Assembly (NCBI RefSeq): GCF_028453695.1
Contig: NC_135781.1
Coordinates: 33,269,483 to 33,333,482 of the forward strand
From: Augochlora pura
Taxonomy: Eukaryota > Arthropoda > Insecta > Hymenoptera > Halictidae
Length of the DNA: 64,000 bases
Reading direction: 5' to 3'
Part shown: in pieces, positions 23,533 through 34,722 of the stretch
Position numbering within the stretch: position 1 is the first letter of the stretch
Layout: each line of letters opens with the position of its first letter
Position numbers and translations under genes: made by a program
The notes under the pieces: model-generated
Told to the model about the DNA's origin: nothing
The model's database searches: none
The model's input: the letters and a program-made list of their open reading frames with translations, nothing else

Positions 23533-24917
23533 CGTTTCAGTAAAGAAACAAGCTAACAAATAAATGTACCTTTAAAGCGTACCGTACGTATTTTTGAATT
23601 TTTACGATATAACTTCACACTGTTATTTACAATATTTATTTAAAACAAACCTACGTGGATTAAACACGGAACAGTGAAAAAAACTTATCATTCTTAAAAT
23701 ATAATGTCAAAGGGTTCAATTCTTCCCCCAATTCAATAAAGCAAACTTTCAATAAAGCAACTTTGCATCTACTTTAATGTTAAAATATTAATAACAATAA
23801 AATCCAATTTACCGACTGGAAGGAATATAATCCACACCTATCGTTATACTACTAGAAACTCCAGCGACAAGGGTGGCTCGTTAAAGTACGGCAAAGGTTT
23901 AACAATTCGGCCAGTCAGGATACATACAGGGACGAATTACGCGAGCCGCCTAATCGCGACGAATTCGATGAATCGCGAGGTGGGGGAGGGGGAGGGGCGG
24001 GCGACAAAGAACGCGTCAAAGCGTGCCCGAATTTCTGTTGAAGCGGATTGACGGCACAGTGTTCCGTGGGGGGGATGTTTAAGAGCCCGCAACTCCCGGA
24101 GCCATAATACAGTCTCCGCGTATAATACGCGCGGCAGCAATAATCTGCGGGCGTCTATGTGCACAGTTTCGCATTGATAACCGGTGGGTGTACGTGTGCG
24201 CCGCCGGTGTACACCGTACATATGTACCGTGGCGGATAGGAGGGCAAGAGAGAGAGCGAGAGAGAGAGAGAGAGAGGGGGTGGGGAATAATCGTGGGAGG
24301 ACCACGTACATCATCCAAGAAAACTAGAATAGGAAGGCAATGCTCCCGGCGGTTGGAGCGCCGCTGGCTCTGCCTACTCGACTCGAAAGCTAGATGTTCC
24401 ATATTTTTATCGATTTCGTGTAAATCCAGCGAAACAATGGCCGGCTCCTCGTAAAAACCCGCCTAGCATCGTTGCTATGACATTTGTTGTACACGATGGG
24501 AGCTGCTCCGCGATAGATCGTTCTCGTAAAAGGCTGACCCGATGCTTCTTCCCTGGCTACTCCACCACCCCAACCCCATCCTCCCCCCTTTATCTATCTC
24601 GCCGTGGCTTCTATTTTTTACGCGTGCATACGCGATCGCATCACCCTCGGCTACGTCAGCTCCACCGCCGTCTATCCATTCGTTGACATTTCGATCTGCC
24701 GCGTCGATGACATGTTAGCCGGCCGTCTACGTCAAAGCCAACCCCTCTCCCGACTGCTTTCTTACCGCGAGAGGAAATTTATGTTTATCGACTGTATTTG
24801 GGGCTTGACCCGCCGTTGTCCTCTTTTTAGGACACGGATATAAATATTGAGGTTTTAATATTAACCCACTGCATTTTAATTACCAGAAGGGGTGGTGGAA
24901 TATATTTTATTTATAAC
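23533..24917. other. Unannotated stretch with a GA tract
   Basis: AT-rich to 23930, then GC-rich. A (GA)n tract lies at 24247-24276. Frames of 60-125 codons on both strands overlap across the GA tract and are unrecognised. Confidence 0.5.
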
Positions 24918-25157
24918 TTAACACGTTCGTCGCCGAGTCGCCCATATCTGGGTGACAGTCATTTCCGAGCAATTTTGAAAATTTCCTTTTATTGTAATAT
25001 ATTCCAGCAGAGTGAATTCTATTTTTCGAACGCGAAAGAGTTCTAATCTCATCCCCTATATGATAAATGTGATCTTTTTAGTTTTATTTTAAATCAATTG
25101 AATTGCTTTAATTGTGTGGGGATTTTAGTGTCCAATTGTCGGCGACGAACGTGTTAA
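24918..25157. mobile_element. TTAA-flanked MITE with CACGTTCGTCGCCGA ends
   Basis: TTAA (24918-24921 and 25154-25157) encloses a perfect 15 base inverted repeat CACGTTCGTCGCCGA. Length is 240 bp. Just inside the left end, CGCCCATATCTGGGTGAC forms a small hairpin. The sequence after it (TTTTGAAAATTT..., TAATATATT...) is paralleled in the element near 28985-29214, so these are relatives. No open frame. Ends and duplication fit a piggyBac-type non-autonomous element. Confidence 0.8.
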
Positions 25158-25232
25158 TAAATAGAACTGTCAATTGGTTGCAATGTAAGCAATTCTCTCA
25201 ACCGCGCTAAAATTTGTCCAATTTTTATTTCA

Positions 25233-25389
25233 ATGGTAATTAATGGGATTAATGGTAATAATTAATGGGATTAATGGTAATAATTAATGGTTATTGATGG
25301 TAATAACTAATGGGATTAATGGTAAAAAATTAATGGTTATTAATGGTAATAATTAATGGTAATAAATAGGATATAGTTAATAATGGTAA
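25233..25389 (+). repeat. Degenerate TTAATGGTAATAA array
   Basis: Units of 13-16 bases around GGTAATAATTAATGG and GGGATTAATGG repeat for about 150 bases. Confidence 0.8.
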
Positions 25390-27845
25390 CTTATCGGACT
25401 GACTGTACATCGTCCGCTTCCTAGATCCTAGATCGAAGGAATAACACAACGTCCGCCGGCAATCGCTTCGCTCCGTGAAAAAAGCCGCCAGACGTCAATT
25501 AACAGAGCGAAACAATTTCGAGGCGAACCGTGACACAGCGCCGCGCGCGATTCCTCCGTCAACGGTACGCAAACAAAACGCGCGACAAACGGAACGGAGT
25601 ATCGAGCCAGCGCGGGAGTAAATTGGCGTCGATCGATTACCCTTAAACGGGAAATTCGCCGGGGCCGGGGGGCAGCCGAGGGGGGTAGAGATGGGTATCG
25701 ATTTTCATGGGAATCGAGGGAACGGGGGAGGGGGTGAGGTTCGACCCGTTCTCCTCGAACGAAGCTTCCGTGATTACGATAAGTTGGTGCTCGTCTTGGG
25801 AGAGTTCTCTCCCGGACGTATCAAAGGCAGCGACGTTTTTTCAGGGATTGTTTGCAGAAAAATCGAAGCGACGTCCGACGAAAGAGAGGCCTTTTGCAAG
25901 TAATTTGGACAGAGTGAGACAGAGCAGACAAATTTTTATGGTATTGGGAAGGTGCCGCGATTATGGGGTTCTTGGATTAAAAGCGTAGAGGAACGGAAAG
26001 TTTTAGGTATAGATAAATTGGTGATATTTGAATGATATAAATTATAGTATAGATAATGTAAGAAGAATTTATTTTGTATCAATTCTGTGATTTACAGCGG
26101 AGGATTTATAGTAAAAATTAATTGTGCATTTGAAGTACTAATTACTATATAATATTAATACTATATTAATATTTTCAACTATTTGTAAAACATCGAAAAA
26201 TTGTATTTTCGAGAATTTATACTGTAATTAACTTACACGAAGATTGTAGTACGTGGTATGAGAAAAATTAGGGCAGCTTAGATCGTCGTTATTTTGTCAA
26301 TAATCCTGATAATAATAGCAAAAGTAAAATGAAATAAATCTAATAAAAATTAAATTATTGCAAACTGTAGTACACGAGCTACCAACCGCATTAAATACAG
26401 CTATAAAATCGTACTCGATTAAAAGCTGTGCCCAATATGAAAAATCCTCGACCATCCTATATTTCCTTCTCTTAATAATTTAATTTCCTAGTATTAATTA
26501 ATAGTATCAATTAATCAGCCGCGACGATTAATTTCCTCAACGAAAGGACGATTTAATTCGTTTCAAGACGCCCATAGATACTTGGATGGAAAAGGCAATT
26601 TTAACGGGGCCATAAACCGAGAAGAAAAAAAGAAAGAAGAAGAAGAAGAAGCTCCTTTAAAGCGATACCGAACGGAATCGCGGTTAACATTCCCGGCGAA
26701 TCATCGTCCCGGCCCGCTCGACGAGCGCTCAGAGCGGATTAAATCCCCGGCGCCGAAAATTTATATTTCGCGGCCGCATTCATTTCCGAACAATGGGTTC
26801 GGTAATCCAAGATTCTCGCGGAACGTCCAAATTTCCCCGCCATTCATCCCGTTTCCTCTTTTAATTTCTATGTCAGGGCGCGCTGCCTGTCCGCGGAAAC
26901 GGGGGCGACACGGGTCTTAGAACGAGAGGAGAGAGAAGATCGGATTCTTTGTTATTCATTAATTAGGGAAGAGCTTTATCGATCCCACGGGGGGGGACTC
27001 CTGTCCTCGCGATTCATAGCGCTCACTCGCGAACGCCTCTCTCCGATTGCGCGCGCGCGCGCGCGACGCTACGGAAAGCGACGTAGGAAAACTCCCCGAC
27101 ATTCATTTCAATTTATTTCTCTCACGTTCGAGAGCCGGTAAGCCGAAAAAAAGAGGGGGGGGGGGGGGGGAGGAGACGGGCGAGAACGGTCTCCGAATCG
27201 AAAGAGAACCGCATTAAATAAATCCTCGGAACAAGGTATATCCACGCGGCACCCCGGGCTCACGAGAACACGGCTCCCTATAAAAAGAGATCCGCGTCCG
27301 CTGCTTTAAAAACAACGCCGCCGAAATTTATTCGCCTGGCGCGCACCGACCGTCTCTCGCCTTAATCTAATCAGCCCTCCCTCTCTTCCTCCCTCTCCCT
27401 CTCTTCATCTCTCCCTCCCTCTCTCCCTCTCTTTCTCTCCCCATCGATCCCGTCTCGATGCGATCCACGCCGAAACACCCCGGGACCGCCTTCTCGCGGG
27501 CATAACCGGCCCGGGGATTTCAATCTATTCCTCGACGACGACGACGGCGAAGAAAAAAAAAAGGAGCGAACGATCCGATGCTCCGCGTCGAACGGAAGCT
27601 GTTCGGGTGGGCGGCCCCGGGGAGAAACGGAAGCTATGACTGCCGGGAGGATGAAATACGGGAGCCCTCGATGCCGTGGAATTTGTCGGAGATATTGCTA
27701 AGAGTGTCTCTCCGCGTTTAAATCGGCCCGAAATTAAGCCGCGGATCTTGACGCGTTTCGCGTTGCTCGTCGACGATCGAAAAATTCACGTGTCAAGAAA
27801 TAACTCGTGAGATCCTTTTTGCTTGCTTGACTCGCATTTTCAGGG
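25390..27845. other. Unannotated stretch
   Basis: GC-rich at 25400-25900 and 26690-27840, AT-rich at 26000-26540. An alternating CG tract lies at 27049-27065, a 16 base G run at about 27155-27170, and CT-rich DNA at 27378-27440. Frames at 25691-25988 and 26582-26920 (112 codons) are unrecognised; the latter starts with a poly-Lys/Glu stretch made by AAG repeats. Confidence 0.5.
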
Positions 27846-28260
27846 TTAACCCTTTGCGGACCGTGGCGCTCGACGGGCGAGCGTCGCCGTGGACGACGGG
27901 TATTGGAGCGCGCAGTATTTTGAGCGGATATATCCGCCAGGTGTCCGCTAAGGGTTACGACGAATATTATTCATTTCGTAATATATTAATCCGCAAAAGA
28001 TTGTTCGTTTCGATGCGATAACGTTTAAAATTACTTGGACAAGTAGTAGCAGCTTCTTTCTGCCAGCAAAAAACATCGACGGTTTTCATTTTTTTTGACA
28101 ATGTTGCAAGCGAGTGAAAAATCTGAGAAAAATCGAGTACACGAGCCGTGATAGTACCTTCGTCATTACATATATAGTTACTTACTATAGTTACTTAGAT
28201 AGTTCCCTTCGTTGTCATATAGACGCCGGACATATCGCGCGCTCGTATTAAAAGGGTTAA
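27846..28260. mobile_element. TTAA-flanked element, 415 bp
   Basis: Starts TTAACCCTTTGCGGACCG and ends GCTCGTATTAAAAGGGTTAA. The right end closely matches those of the elements at 21262 and 36323. Apart from the terminal six bases the two ends differ, so it may be a hybrid or two adjacent relics. Near the left end GCGGATATATCCGC forms a palindrome. Its interior from about 27985 to 28165 reappears inverted at 32870-33000. No transposase frame. Confidence 0.55.
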
Positions 28261-28882
28261 ATCAACAAGTACGATTGCTTTCCTTAAAAATCACAGTACA
28301 GTTTGCAGTAGAATTTTTCCAAAATTGCACCTGTCAACGTAGAAACGTTTCCGCGATATTTTTACCACGGTACAACCTGTCAACATCGACTCACACGATA
28401 CACGATTACGAATCTACCATCGCCGCTAATAACCTCCTGGTTTATTCCCCTGAACACGTTCGATTAAAAATACAGCAGAACGGCGAACCTAATTTTAGCA
28501 TATCACCGTTTTCCCGGAGTATTCCTGCAAATTTTAAAAGCAATTCTCCGATATTCCCAGCGGATGTTACCATCCTGCCCCTCCTGCACGATCGAGGCAA
28601 GACAACGGCGCCGAGATGTTCGTCTTCAATAATAAAAAAAACCCTCGCCCGTCTTCGTTTAGGGATACAACATCGCCCCTCGGTCTCTGTATCGCCGTTC
28701 ACCTGAGGGTTCGAACCGTGGGCGAAAGAAGAAGAAATCTCGGCCGGCGAATCTTCTCTCCCCGGGTTCGGCGTCCGGATTCCACTGCTCCCCATCCCTC
28801 GCGATGACGTTTACGTTTACATCACCGGAGGGTGGGGGTGCGCGAAACATTGGAGGAAAAACGAAACGCGTTCGCAGGAGCG
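28261..28882. other. Unannotated stretch
   Basis: A 164-codon plus-strand frame (28212-28706) begins inside the preceding element's right end and overlaps a 117-codon minus-strand frame. Neither has recognisable motifs. GGTTCGAACC at about 28709 resembles a tRNA B box, but the flanks cannot form a T stem. Confidence 0.45.
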
Positions 28883-28950
28883 GCGCAGTGGTAGAAAAGC
28901 CCGAAATCATGGTCGAAACCCTAAAAATCGAAGCTGATTGGGGGAGGGGG
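28883..28950 (+). repeat. Dispersed repeat with tRNA-like A and B box phrases
   Basis: GCGCAGTGGTAGA (A box-like) at 28883 is followed by ATGGTCGAAACC (B box-like) at 28909-28920. The segment matches 62341-62405 at about 80-85% by eye. The match to RNA polymerase III internal promoters suggests a tRNA-derived SINE head. The boxes are closer together than in most tRNAs and no 3' tail was identified, so this is tentative. Confidence 0.35.
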
Positions 28951-28984
28951 TGTTTTTCACTTACGGATTGGATACTTTGACACG

Positions 28985-29214
28985 TTAAGCACGGCGTCAC
29001 CTAAACATGGGTGGCACTAATTTCTGACCAATCTTGAAAATTCATTTTTATTCTAATATATTTGAACAAAGTGAATTTGAGTCAAATGTTTCGGACATAA
29101 CATAACCTTAACAATTTTTAAAATGCAAACTTGATTATTACAGAAATTATTTTGCAACGTGATAGAACAATTTCATTGGCGTCACACAAGCGCCATTCGA
29201 GTGCAAAGGGTTAA
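28985..29214. mobile_element. Degraded TTAA-class MITE
   Basis: The right end is clear: GAGTGCAAAGGGTTAA, with TTAA at 29211-29214. The left end is uncertain: TTAA at 28985-28988 followed by a GGCGTCACC...GGGTGGCAC hairpin, or an eroded end near 28970. Internal sequence resembles the 24918 element. Non-coding. Confidence 0.45.
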
Positions 29215-29900
29215 TAATGACTCCGTATGATGGGAAAAACCAAACGACCCACACTTTCGTAATCAGCGAGCATGAAAAGCCTCGCATACAAATTTTCAAT
29301 AAAATCCGTCACAGTTTTATATTTTCACCATGATTTCGGGCTTTGAAATCACAGCGAGCCGCCCTGAGATTCCGCTGGATCCACTCGGAATCCGTGTCTC
29401 GGACACGGGGGATGGGTTTCGGCCGTAAAGCTGCGAGACAGGGGCTATGAACTAATACACTTTTTCGGTGGCCGTGTAACCTTCGTTTATTCGGCGGCGA
29501 GGCGGAGGAGGAGGGGTAACTTGTGAAACAACCTCCCTAAGACAACGAAATAACCCGTTTTCGGGGGTGGCATCGGAACGCCTTCATTTCCAAAACTCTT
29601 TCCTGGGTCCTATCCCCCGCGTTCCAACTGCGCCCGGGTCCAAAGTTTTCCGCGTCGCGAGAAGAGGACTCTACCCCTCGATCGTTCCCACTCGCTTGGC
29701 CGTCGTCCCCGCGTGTTCGCCTTGTCCGTCCGTGTACAGCCGAGCGCCATTGTCGTTTCTCACTTTGCCCTCCATTTTCCGTTCCGTTCCCGCTTCCGCC
29801 CGGGAAATGTCCGCCGGCGGTTGCCGCGAGTCCGAGATTGCTGTGCCCCCTTTTCAAACAGGATCTCCAAGAACACGCGGCCATCGCGAGAGAGAGAAAA

Positions 29901-29932
<32 letters not shown>

Positions 29933-30183
29933 CAACGCCGCCGGAAACCGTGAATCGCGCGATTACAGCGCGATTCGTTCGCGCGCCTCCTTCTCCGCCG
30001 ACCGCAATCGGGCTGAAGACTCTGCTGCGATCGATGCCACAACCAATGGTAGATGTGGATCAATCTTGAATTACGGATACACCGAATTAGCACTTCCGGT
30101 CGTTGGAATCTTGATGGTCTCGAGATAGGTTTCACTGTTCTTCGTCGATATTCCGCGTTTCGGGAGTCAAGTTGTCCACCGTT
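29215..30183. other. Unannotated stretch with a GA tract
   Basis: GC-rich at 29340-30030. A (GA)n tract spans about 29887-29932. The 132- and 128-codon frames here lie on opposite strands of the same DNA, pass through the GA tract and are unrecognised. Confidence 0.5.
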
Positions 30184-30745
30184 GTCTAAATCAGGGGGCT
30201 CGGAATAAGGATGCGCGCTTTGTTTGTACTGCGAGGGCTACGCCTTCTGAATGATTTCACGGCGTTTCGCAAGCGTTTTCAAGTTGCATTTAAATATATA
30301 AGGATTTCAACTCCTATAAATTAATTATCAATGAAGGCTGTTCATGATCGTATAAATCGCGGGGCTCGGAATAAGGATGCGCGCTGTATTGGCGTTGCGA
30401 GGACTACGCTTTCTGAATTATTTGTTTCGCAAGCGATTTAAAGTTGCCTTTCGTTGCTCTATTCCTGTAACGACGAAGCAACAATGTCCTGGACTAGTAT
30501 AGCAAATATATATAAATTTAAATTCCTATAAATTAATTATCAATGAAGGCTGTACATGATCGTCTAAATCGCGGGGCTCGGAATAAGGATGCGCGCTGTA
30601 TTAGCGTTGCGAGGGCCACGCCTTCTGAATTATTTCACGGCGTTTCGCAAGCGTTTTCAAGTTGCCTTTCGTTGCTTCATTCTTGCAACGATGAAGTAAC
30701 AACATCCACGACTAGTGTAGCAAATATATTTAAATTCTTCGTAAT
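30184..30745 (+). repeat. Three-copy tandem repeat, about 212 bp unit
   Basis: Copies begin near 30184, 30350 and 30562, each opening with GGGGCTCGGAATAAGGATGC. Copies two and three are full length (212 base period). Copy one lacks about 46 bases around the CTTTCGTTGC segment. Later landmarks are TTTCGCAAGCG and CTATAAATTAATTATCAATG. A 76-codon frame in copy three is not conserved across copies, which argues against coding. Confidence 0.9.
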
Positions 30746-32869
30746 AATTATCGATAATAAATATAATAAATGATTAAAAGCTCTATCATTTTTCTGCCGA
30801 TAAATCCTCCGACAATTCGAACAGAGTCGAATGACAAAATCTCTTCGAACGCGGAGCCTAGATAGTTACATCTCGCGCGCGGTTCGTTCGCCGACGCAAT
30901 TAGCCTCGGTCGATCGAATTTTTTATTGAAAAATCTCCGGGCTCCATTAACGGTCCCATAATGCTCCCGTCAATTACCGTTGTTAATAATTCGCGCGACA
31001 ACAAGCCGGACGAAGTGGAAACGGGTCACAACAGGCTGTCCACAATTATTTATAGATACGACTCGTTTACCGTCGCGATCGGCGTCGCCGCCCCCCGCGC
31101 GGAAATCGATAAACATTTTAACAATAATGAGCGACAGTTATTTGGCCGGCGTGAATGGATCGGTAAAACCGGTGCCGAAAATTATCGACAGAACCGTTGC
31201 GCGCGTTTTGCAGCCGTAGTCCCCGAAATATTGACGCGAGCCGGTGTCGAGGCATCGCCACGGGCAGCGACGGTCCTTTCGATAATGGCATTACGGTCAT
31301 GCGCATCCTGGGACAACGCCAGTCTTCGTCTCCTATGCCAGCTGTCGAAGCAGCCCCGGGGGCCGGACCGGCCTGCGACAGACGGCGCGGAGGATAAATC
31401 GAGATTGCTATCCGTCTAATCACGGCCCCAGCACTTACTCCTGTTTCCCTTTCGGCGTTACTCGATAATCCGTTACCGATTATCTTGCCCGGCTATTCCG
31501 TACTGTTACAGATCACTGTGCGTCGCCCGTTAGGTCGCGTCGAAGCATACGTCGAATTTCTTGGAGCCGAATCGACGAACGCAGCCATGGAACCGGTTAC
31601 TTTGACACGGTGATCAATTGCTGTGTCTTCGGTTTCAAATAACTATATTTAAAAATAAATACGGTCTTGTATTTTCAGTGAAATAAAAAGTTAATTGAAA
31701 TATTATTCTATATGGAGAACTTTATTACTGTAAGTATTTTTAAAAGAAAAAAGTCGTTCGTATAGAACAATTTTCGGTCAGTTAAATTTGTCATACTATT
31801 ATCAGGAAATTTTTATAAATTTCGAAGTATGCCATGTATGGAATTAATTATTAAATACAGGACAAATATAGAACATAGAAACTAAATATTTCCAGAGAAA
31901 TCGAACGAAAGGATCTTCCATTAATTCTAGTTCTGGTAATCTTGAATTTTCTACAGTGAAATGAAAAGTTAATTGGAATATTATTTTCAGTGAAATTATA
32001 CTTGTCGCATCCCCGGTAGCAAACTCTATTATATTCGCGAGTTCGCGCGGCGGTCTGTTTCCCATCACGCCCCGATTCACTGCAAGCGAAAACAGTTGAT
32101 AGTATTGTTTCGAGCCATTCGCCGATAGATAATGCTGACGAATTCGAGCGTAATTCAATATCTGAGTTTCATTCCGTGAGTTTCGAATTCCACTTCGAAA
32201 GCGATAGCTCGCCAATGAGCTACCATACTTGCCGCGTACTCGTTTACGCTGCCTGCCGAACACTGGCGGCGAGAAACTCGATTGCGGAAATCAAAGTTTT
32301 ATAATCAAAATCGTGGCCATCTTTCGACTGATATCGTAGAATATTCATACAGCATGCGTATACATAGATATATACGTGTGTAGAATATACATAGATTATT
32401 TTATATACGAAACTCGCGTTATCTAAGCGATTCTAAACAAATTTTAAACAATTTTGTTCGAGGCGTTTTCAACGGATATAATTGGACAATTTGTGGTGAT
32501 TATTTTACTATATTTTCGTTTAATTTGTATTTTATTAGAAGTAACTACAATTTTATAATAATTTTCCCTTTTGCCGAAAGATTTTTCCTATTAATAAATA
32601 AAGTTTCACATCGAAGTTACTTATTAAATTTTTGATTTATTTCTTGATAGCTGACTGTAACTAGTCCGCATGTCTCCCCCTTTAACGGCTTTCTAAAATT
32701 CTGAAAAAAATGTGGCTTATTTTAGCCATCGAGCCGCCTGTTACAGAATTTTTTCAGATTTTTCAGTCGCAAGCTGTGATCAACAAAAATGCAAAAACTA
32801 AACAATAATCGGAAAATTGAAGATTTCTCGGAAATTAACATATTAGCTATTTTTATATTAATTTCTTGA
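30746..32869. other. Unannotated stretch
   Basis: GC-rich at 30850-31600 and AT-rich afterwards. The 152-codon frame at 30961-31419 overlaps a 101-codon minus-strand frame and is unrecognised. A 31 base phrase (AGTGAAAT...AAGTTAATT...ATATTATT) is repeated at about 31675 and 31955. Confidence 0.5.
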
Positions 32870-33000
32870 TAAGATACCATCGCGGCTCGTGTACTCAATT
32901 TTTCTCAGATTTTCCGCTCGCCTGCAACATTGTCCAAAAAAACCTGTGGATTAAGTAATTTGAAATGTTATCGCCGCGAAACGAGCAATTTTCCAACGCT
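32870..33000 (-). mobile_element. Inverted partial copy of the 27846-28260 element interior
   Basis: Read on the minus strand, this matches about 27985-28165: CGGCTCGTGTACTC, TTTTTCTCAGATTTT, GCAACATTGTC and later GTTATCGC..CGAAACGA occur in the same order. The part between GCAACATTGTC and GTTATCGC is shorter here. No TTAA ends are visible around it, so it is a fragment. Confidence 0.65.
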
Positions 33001-33810
33001 GAAAATGGGAGACGCGATTCGTCGAACGGGGCGAAAGTCACCGGACAGAGAAACACATTCGAGGTCGCGTGGAAATTCGTCGCCGGACACCGTATGACAA
33101 ATGAACCGAACCTCCGCGATCCCGCTTTTCCCAGCGAACAACGAGCTCGCGCGCGCGCGCGCGATCGATCGATTAACATACGGGGGTACGGCGTGCGCGC
33201 GGGAACCTGTAAAATCGCGCGTACCAGGTTCCGCGGGCCGGCAACGCGGCCCGATTACGCCCGTGAAAATTGCCATCCTCTTTCTATTTCCGAGGGAGAC
33301 ACGCGCGCGCGCGCGCGCCGTTATTCCCGTTTTTCGAGCAATTTGCATCTGGCACGTGTCACGTTGCCGGTTGCACGAGCCTCGGATAATCGCGAAGGAC
33401 GCTCGAATGAGTGTAGTTCTCTCCGCTCGTCGGCGGCCCCCGAAACGTTTTCGATTACACTCGATCTCGTTTTTTGTTCGGAATGTCACGGGACCGTATT
33501 TAGTTCGCGCGAGCGCGCGCGCGCGCTCCACCAATCCTACTGTCGTTCGGGACGGTATCGACGTTGACGTCGAGTTGACGCGGTTTCAAAATGTGCAGCG
33601 GCCGGTTCTTTCAGAAACCAGCCCCGGGACAGCGGCGCGCGGCCCGCGCCGAAAAACTCGCTTCCCTTTGCACGGAAATTCGATTAGCAGCCGCCTGTCC
33701 TCGCTCGTTTCGCTTCGACGTCCTCCGAGATGACGCGCGGCCCTCGCTTTGAACAGGGGAGACACCTATTTCGATGACTAAACGATAAATTGTCTGTTTT
33801 GGGGGACGGC
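33001..33810. other. CpG-rich stretch with three alternating CG tracts
   Basis: Tracts of 16-22 bases of alternating C and G lie at about 33147-33164, 33302-33319 and 33506-33527. Three long frames cover this DNA (200 and 210 codons plus, 188 codons minus). Simultaneous openness in both strands points to lack of stop codons in CpG-rich DNA, not to a gene. Confidence 0.5.
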
Positions 33811-34070
33811 TTGTTTCTTTCTCTATTTGCTTGTTTGCTTGTTTGTTTACTTGTTTGTTTGTTTGTTTTTTGCGCGTTTGTCTGTCTGTTAGCTTTTTTG
33901 TTTATTTGCTGGTTTCTTTGTCTGCTTGTTTATTTTCTTGATTTTTTGTTTGCTCCCTGGTTTGTTTATTTTCTTGATATTTTGTTTGCTTGCTGGTTTG
34001 CTTATTTTCTTGATTTTTTGTTTGCTTGCTGGTTTGTTTGTTTGTCTGCTTGTTTATTTCCTTGTTCTAT
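33811..34070 (+). repeat. (TTTG)n-derived array
   Basis: TTGTTTGC tetranucleotide-like repeats pass into longer units around GCTTGCTGGTTTG...TTATTTTCTTGAT, repeated about three times at roughly 50 base spacing. The 94-codon Cys/Phe/Leu-rich frame is a product of the repeat. Confidence 0.85.
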
Positions 34071-34590
34071 TTAAAACTAGCTGAATTATGAAATACCTGC
34101 GGATTTTCTACAAAATATTCAGAATTATTATCGACTAGCATAATACCGATTTTTGCAGTCAATCACAATCAAGAGAAGATTCTAAATAAATCCAATAGAA
34201 TCTCTCATCTCCTTTAGAACCTAATAAAACATGAAACGGAATAAAAAATTTAACTCTCGCTTCTACTTCGCATAAAATTACCTCTCTGCAAAAGCACGTG
34301 GAATTCTATTAATTAAACACCGAAGAAGATTTATTCATAACCGTACATTGTTAGACGACGGTGAACGCGGCCGTTGCGATGAATCACTAATTAAATTACC
34401 TGCGTGGAAGAGGGCACGGTTTCGAAGCTTGTTGAAACAATGTTTCCGGAAAATTTAGAAGTCCGGCCTTCGGCCGTTTAATTCGCGCCGCTCTTAACCT
34501 AACTTTTTCGCGCGGTCGTTGAAACGAGTTGCACTTCCAACCGCCGAGGGCGCTAAATAAAAACTGATTAAACGATCAAAGTGAAAATAT
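34071..34590. other. Unannotated stretch
   Basis: AT-rich to about 34350, then mixed. No frame or repeat of note. Confidence 0.5.
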
Positions 34591-34722
34591 CTGGGAAATG
34601 ATTAAATTTATCTGGGAAATGATTAAATTTAACTGGAAAATGATTAAATTTAACTGGAAAATGATTAAATTTAACTGGAAAATGATTAAATCTATCTGAA
34701 AAATGATTAAATCTATCTGGAA
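34591..34722 (+). repeat. Minisatellite, 21 bp unit, about six copies
   Basis: Units of 21 bases open with CTGGRAAATGATTAAAT at 34591, 34612, 34633, 34654, 34675 and 34696. Because 21 is divisible by three, two minus-strand frames stay open through it and encode a seven-residue repeat. That is expected of the period, and no conserved flanking sequence suggests a protein. Confidence 0.9.

Noticed and set aside
27279..27287. CTATAAAAAG resembling a TATA box
   Set aside because: No initiator-like match or open frame follows, and the region is low-complexity GC-rich DNA.
28700..28720. GGTTCGAACC resembling a tRNA B box
   Set aside because: The flanking bases do not form a five-pair T stem and no acceptor stem or anticodon arm can be drawn.
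32965..33733. Three long frames (188-210 codons) on both strands
   Set aside because: They overlap each other in CpG-rich DNA with few stop codons and are Arg/Ala-rich without motifs. Simultaneous openness indicates composition, not coding.
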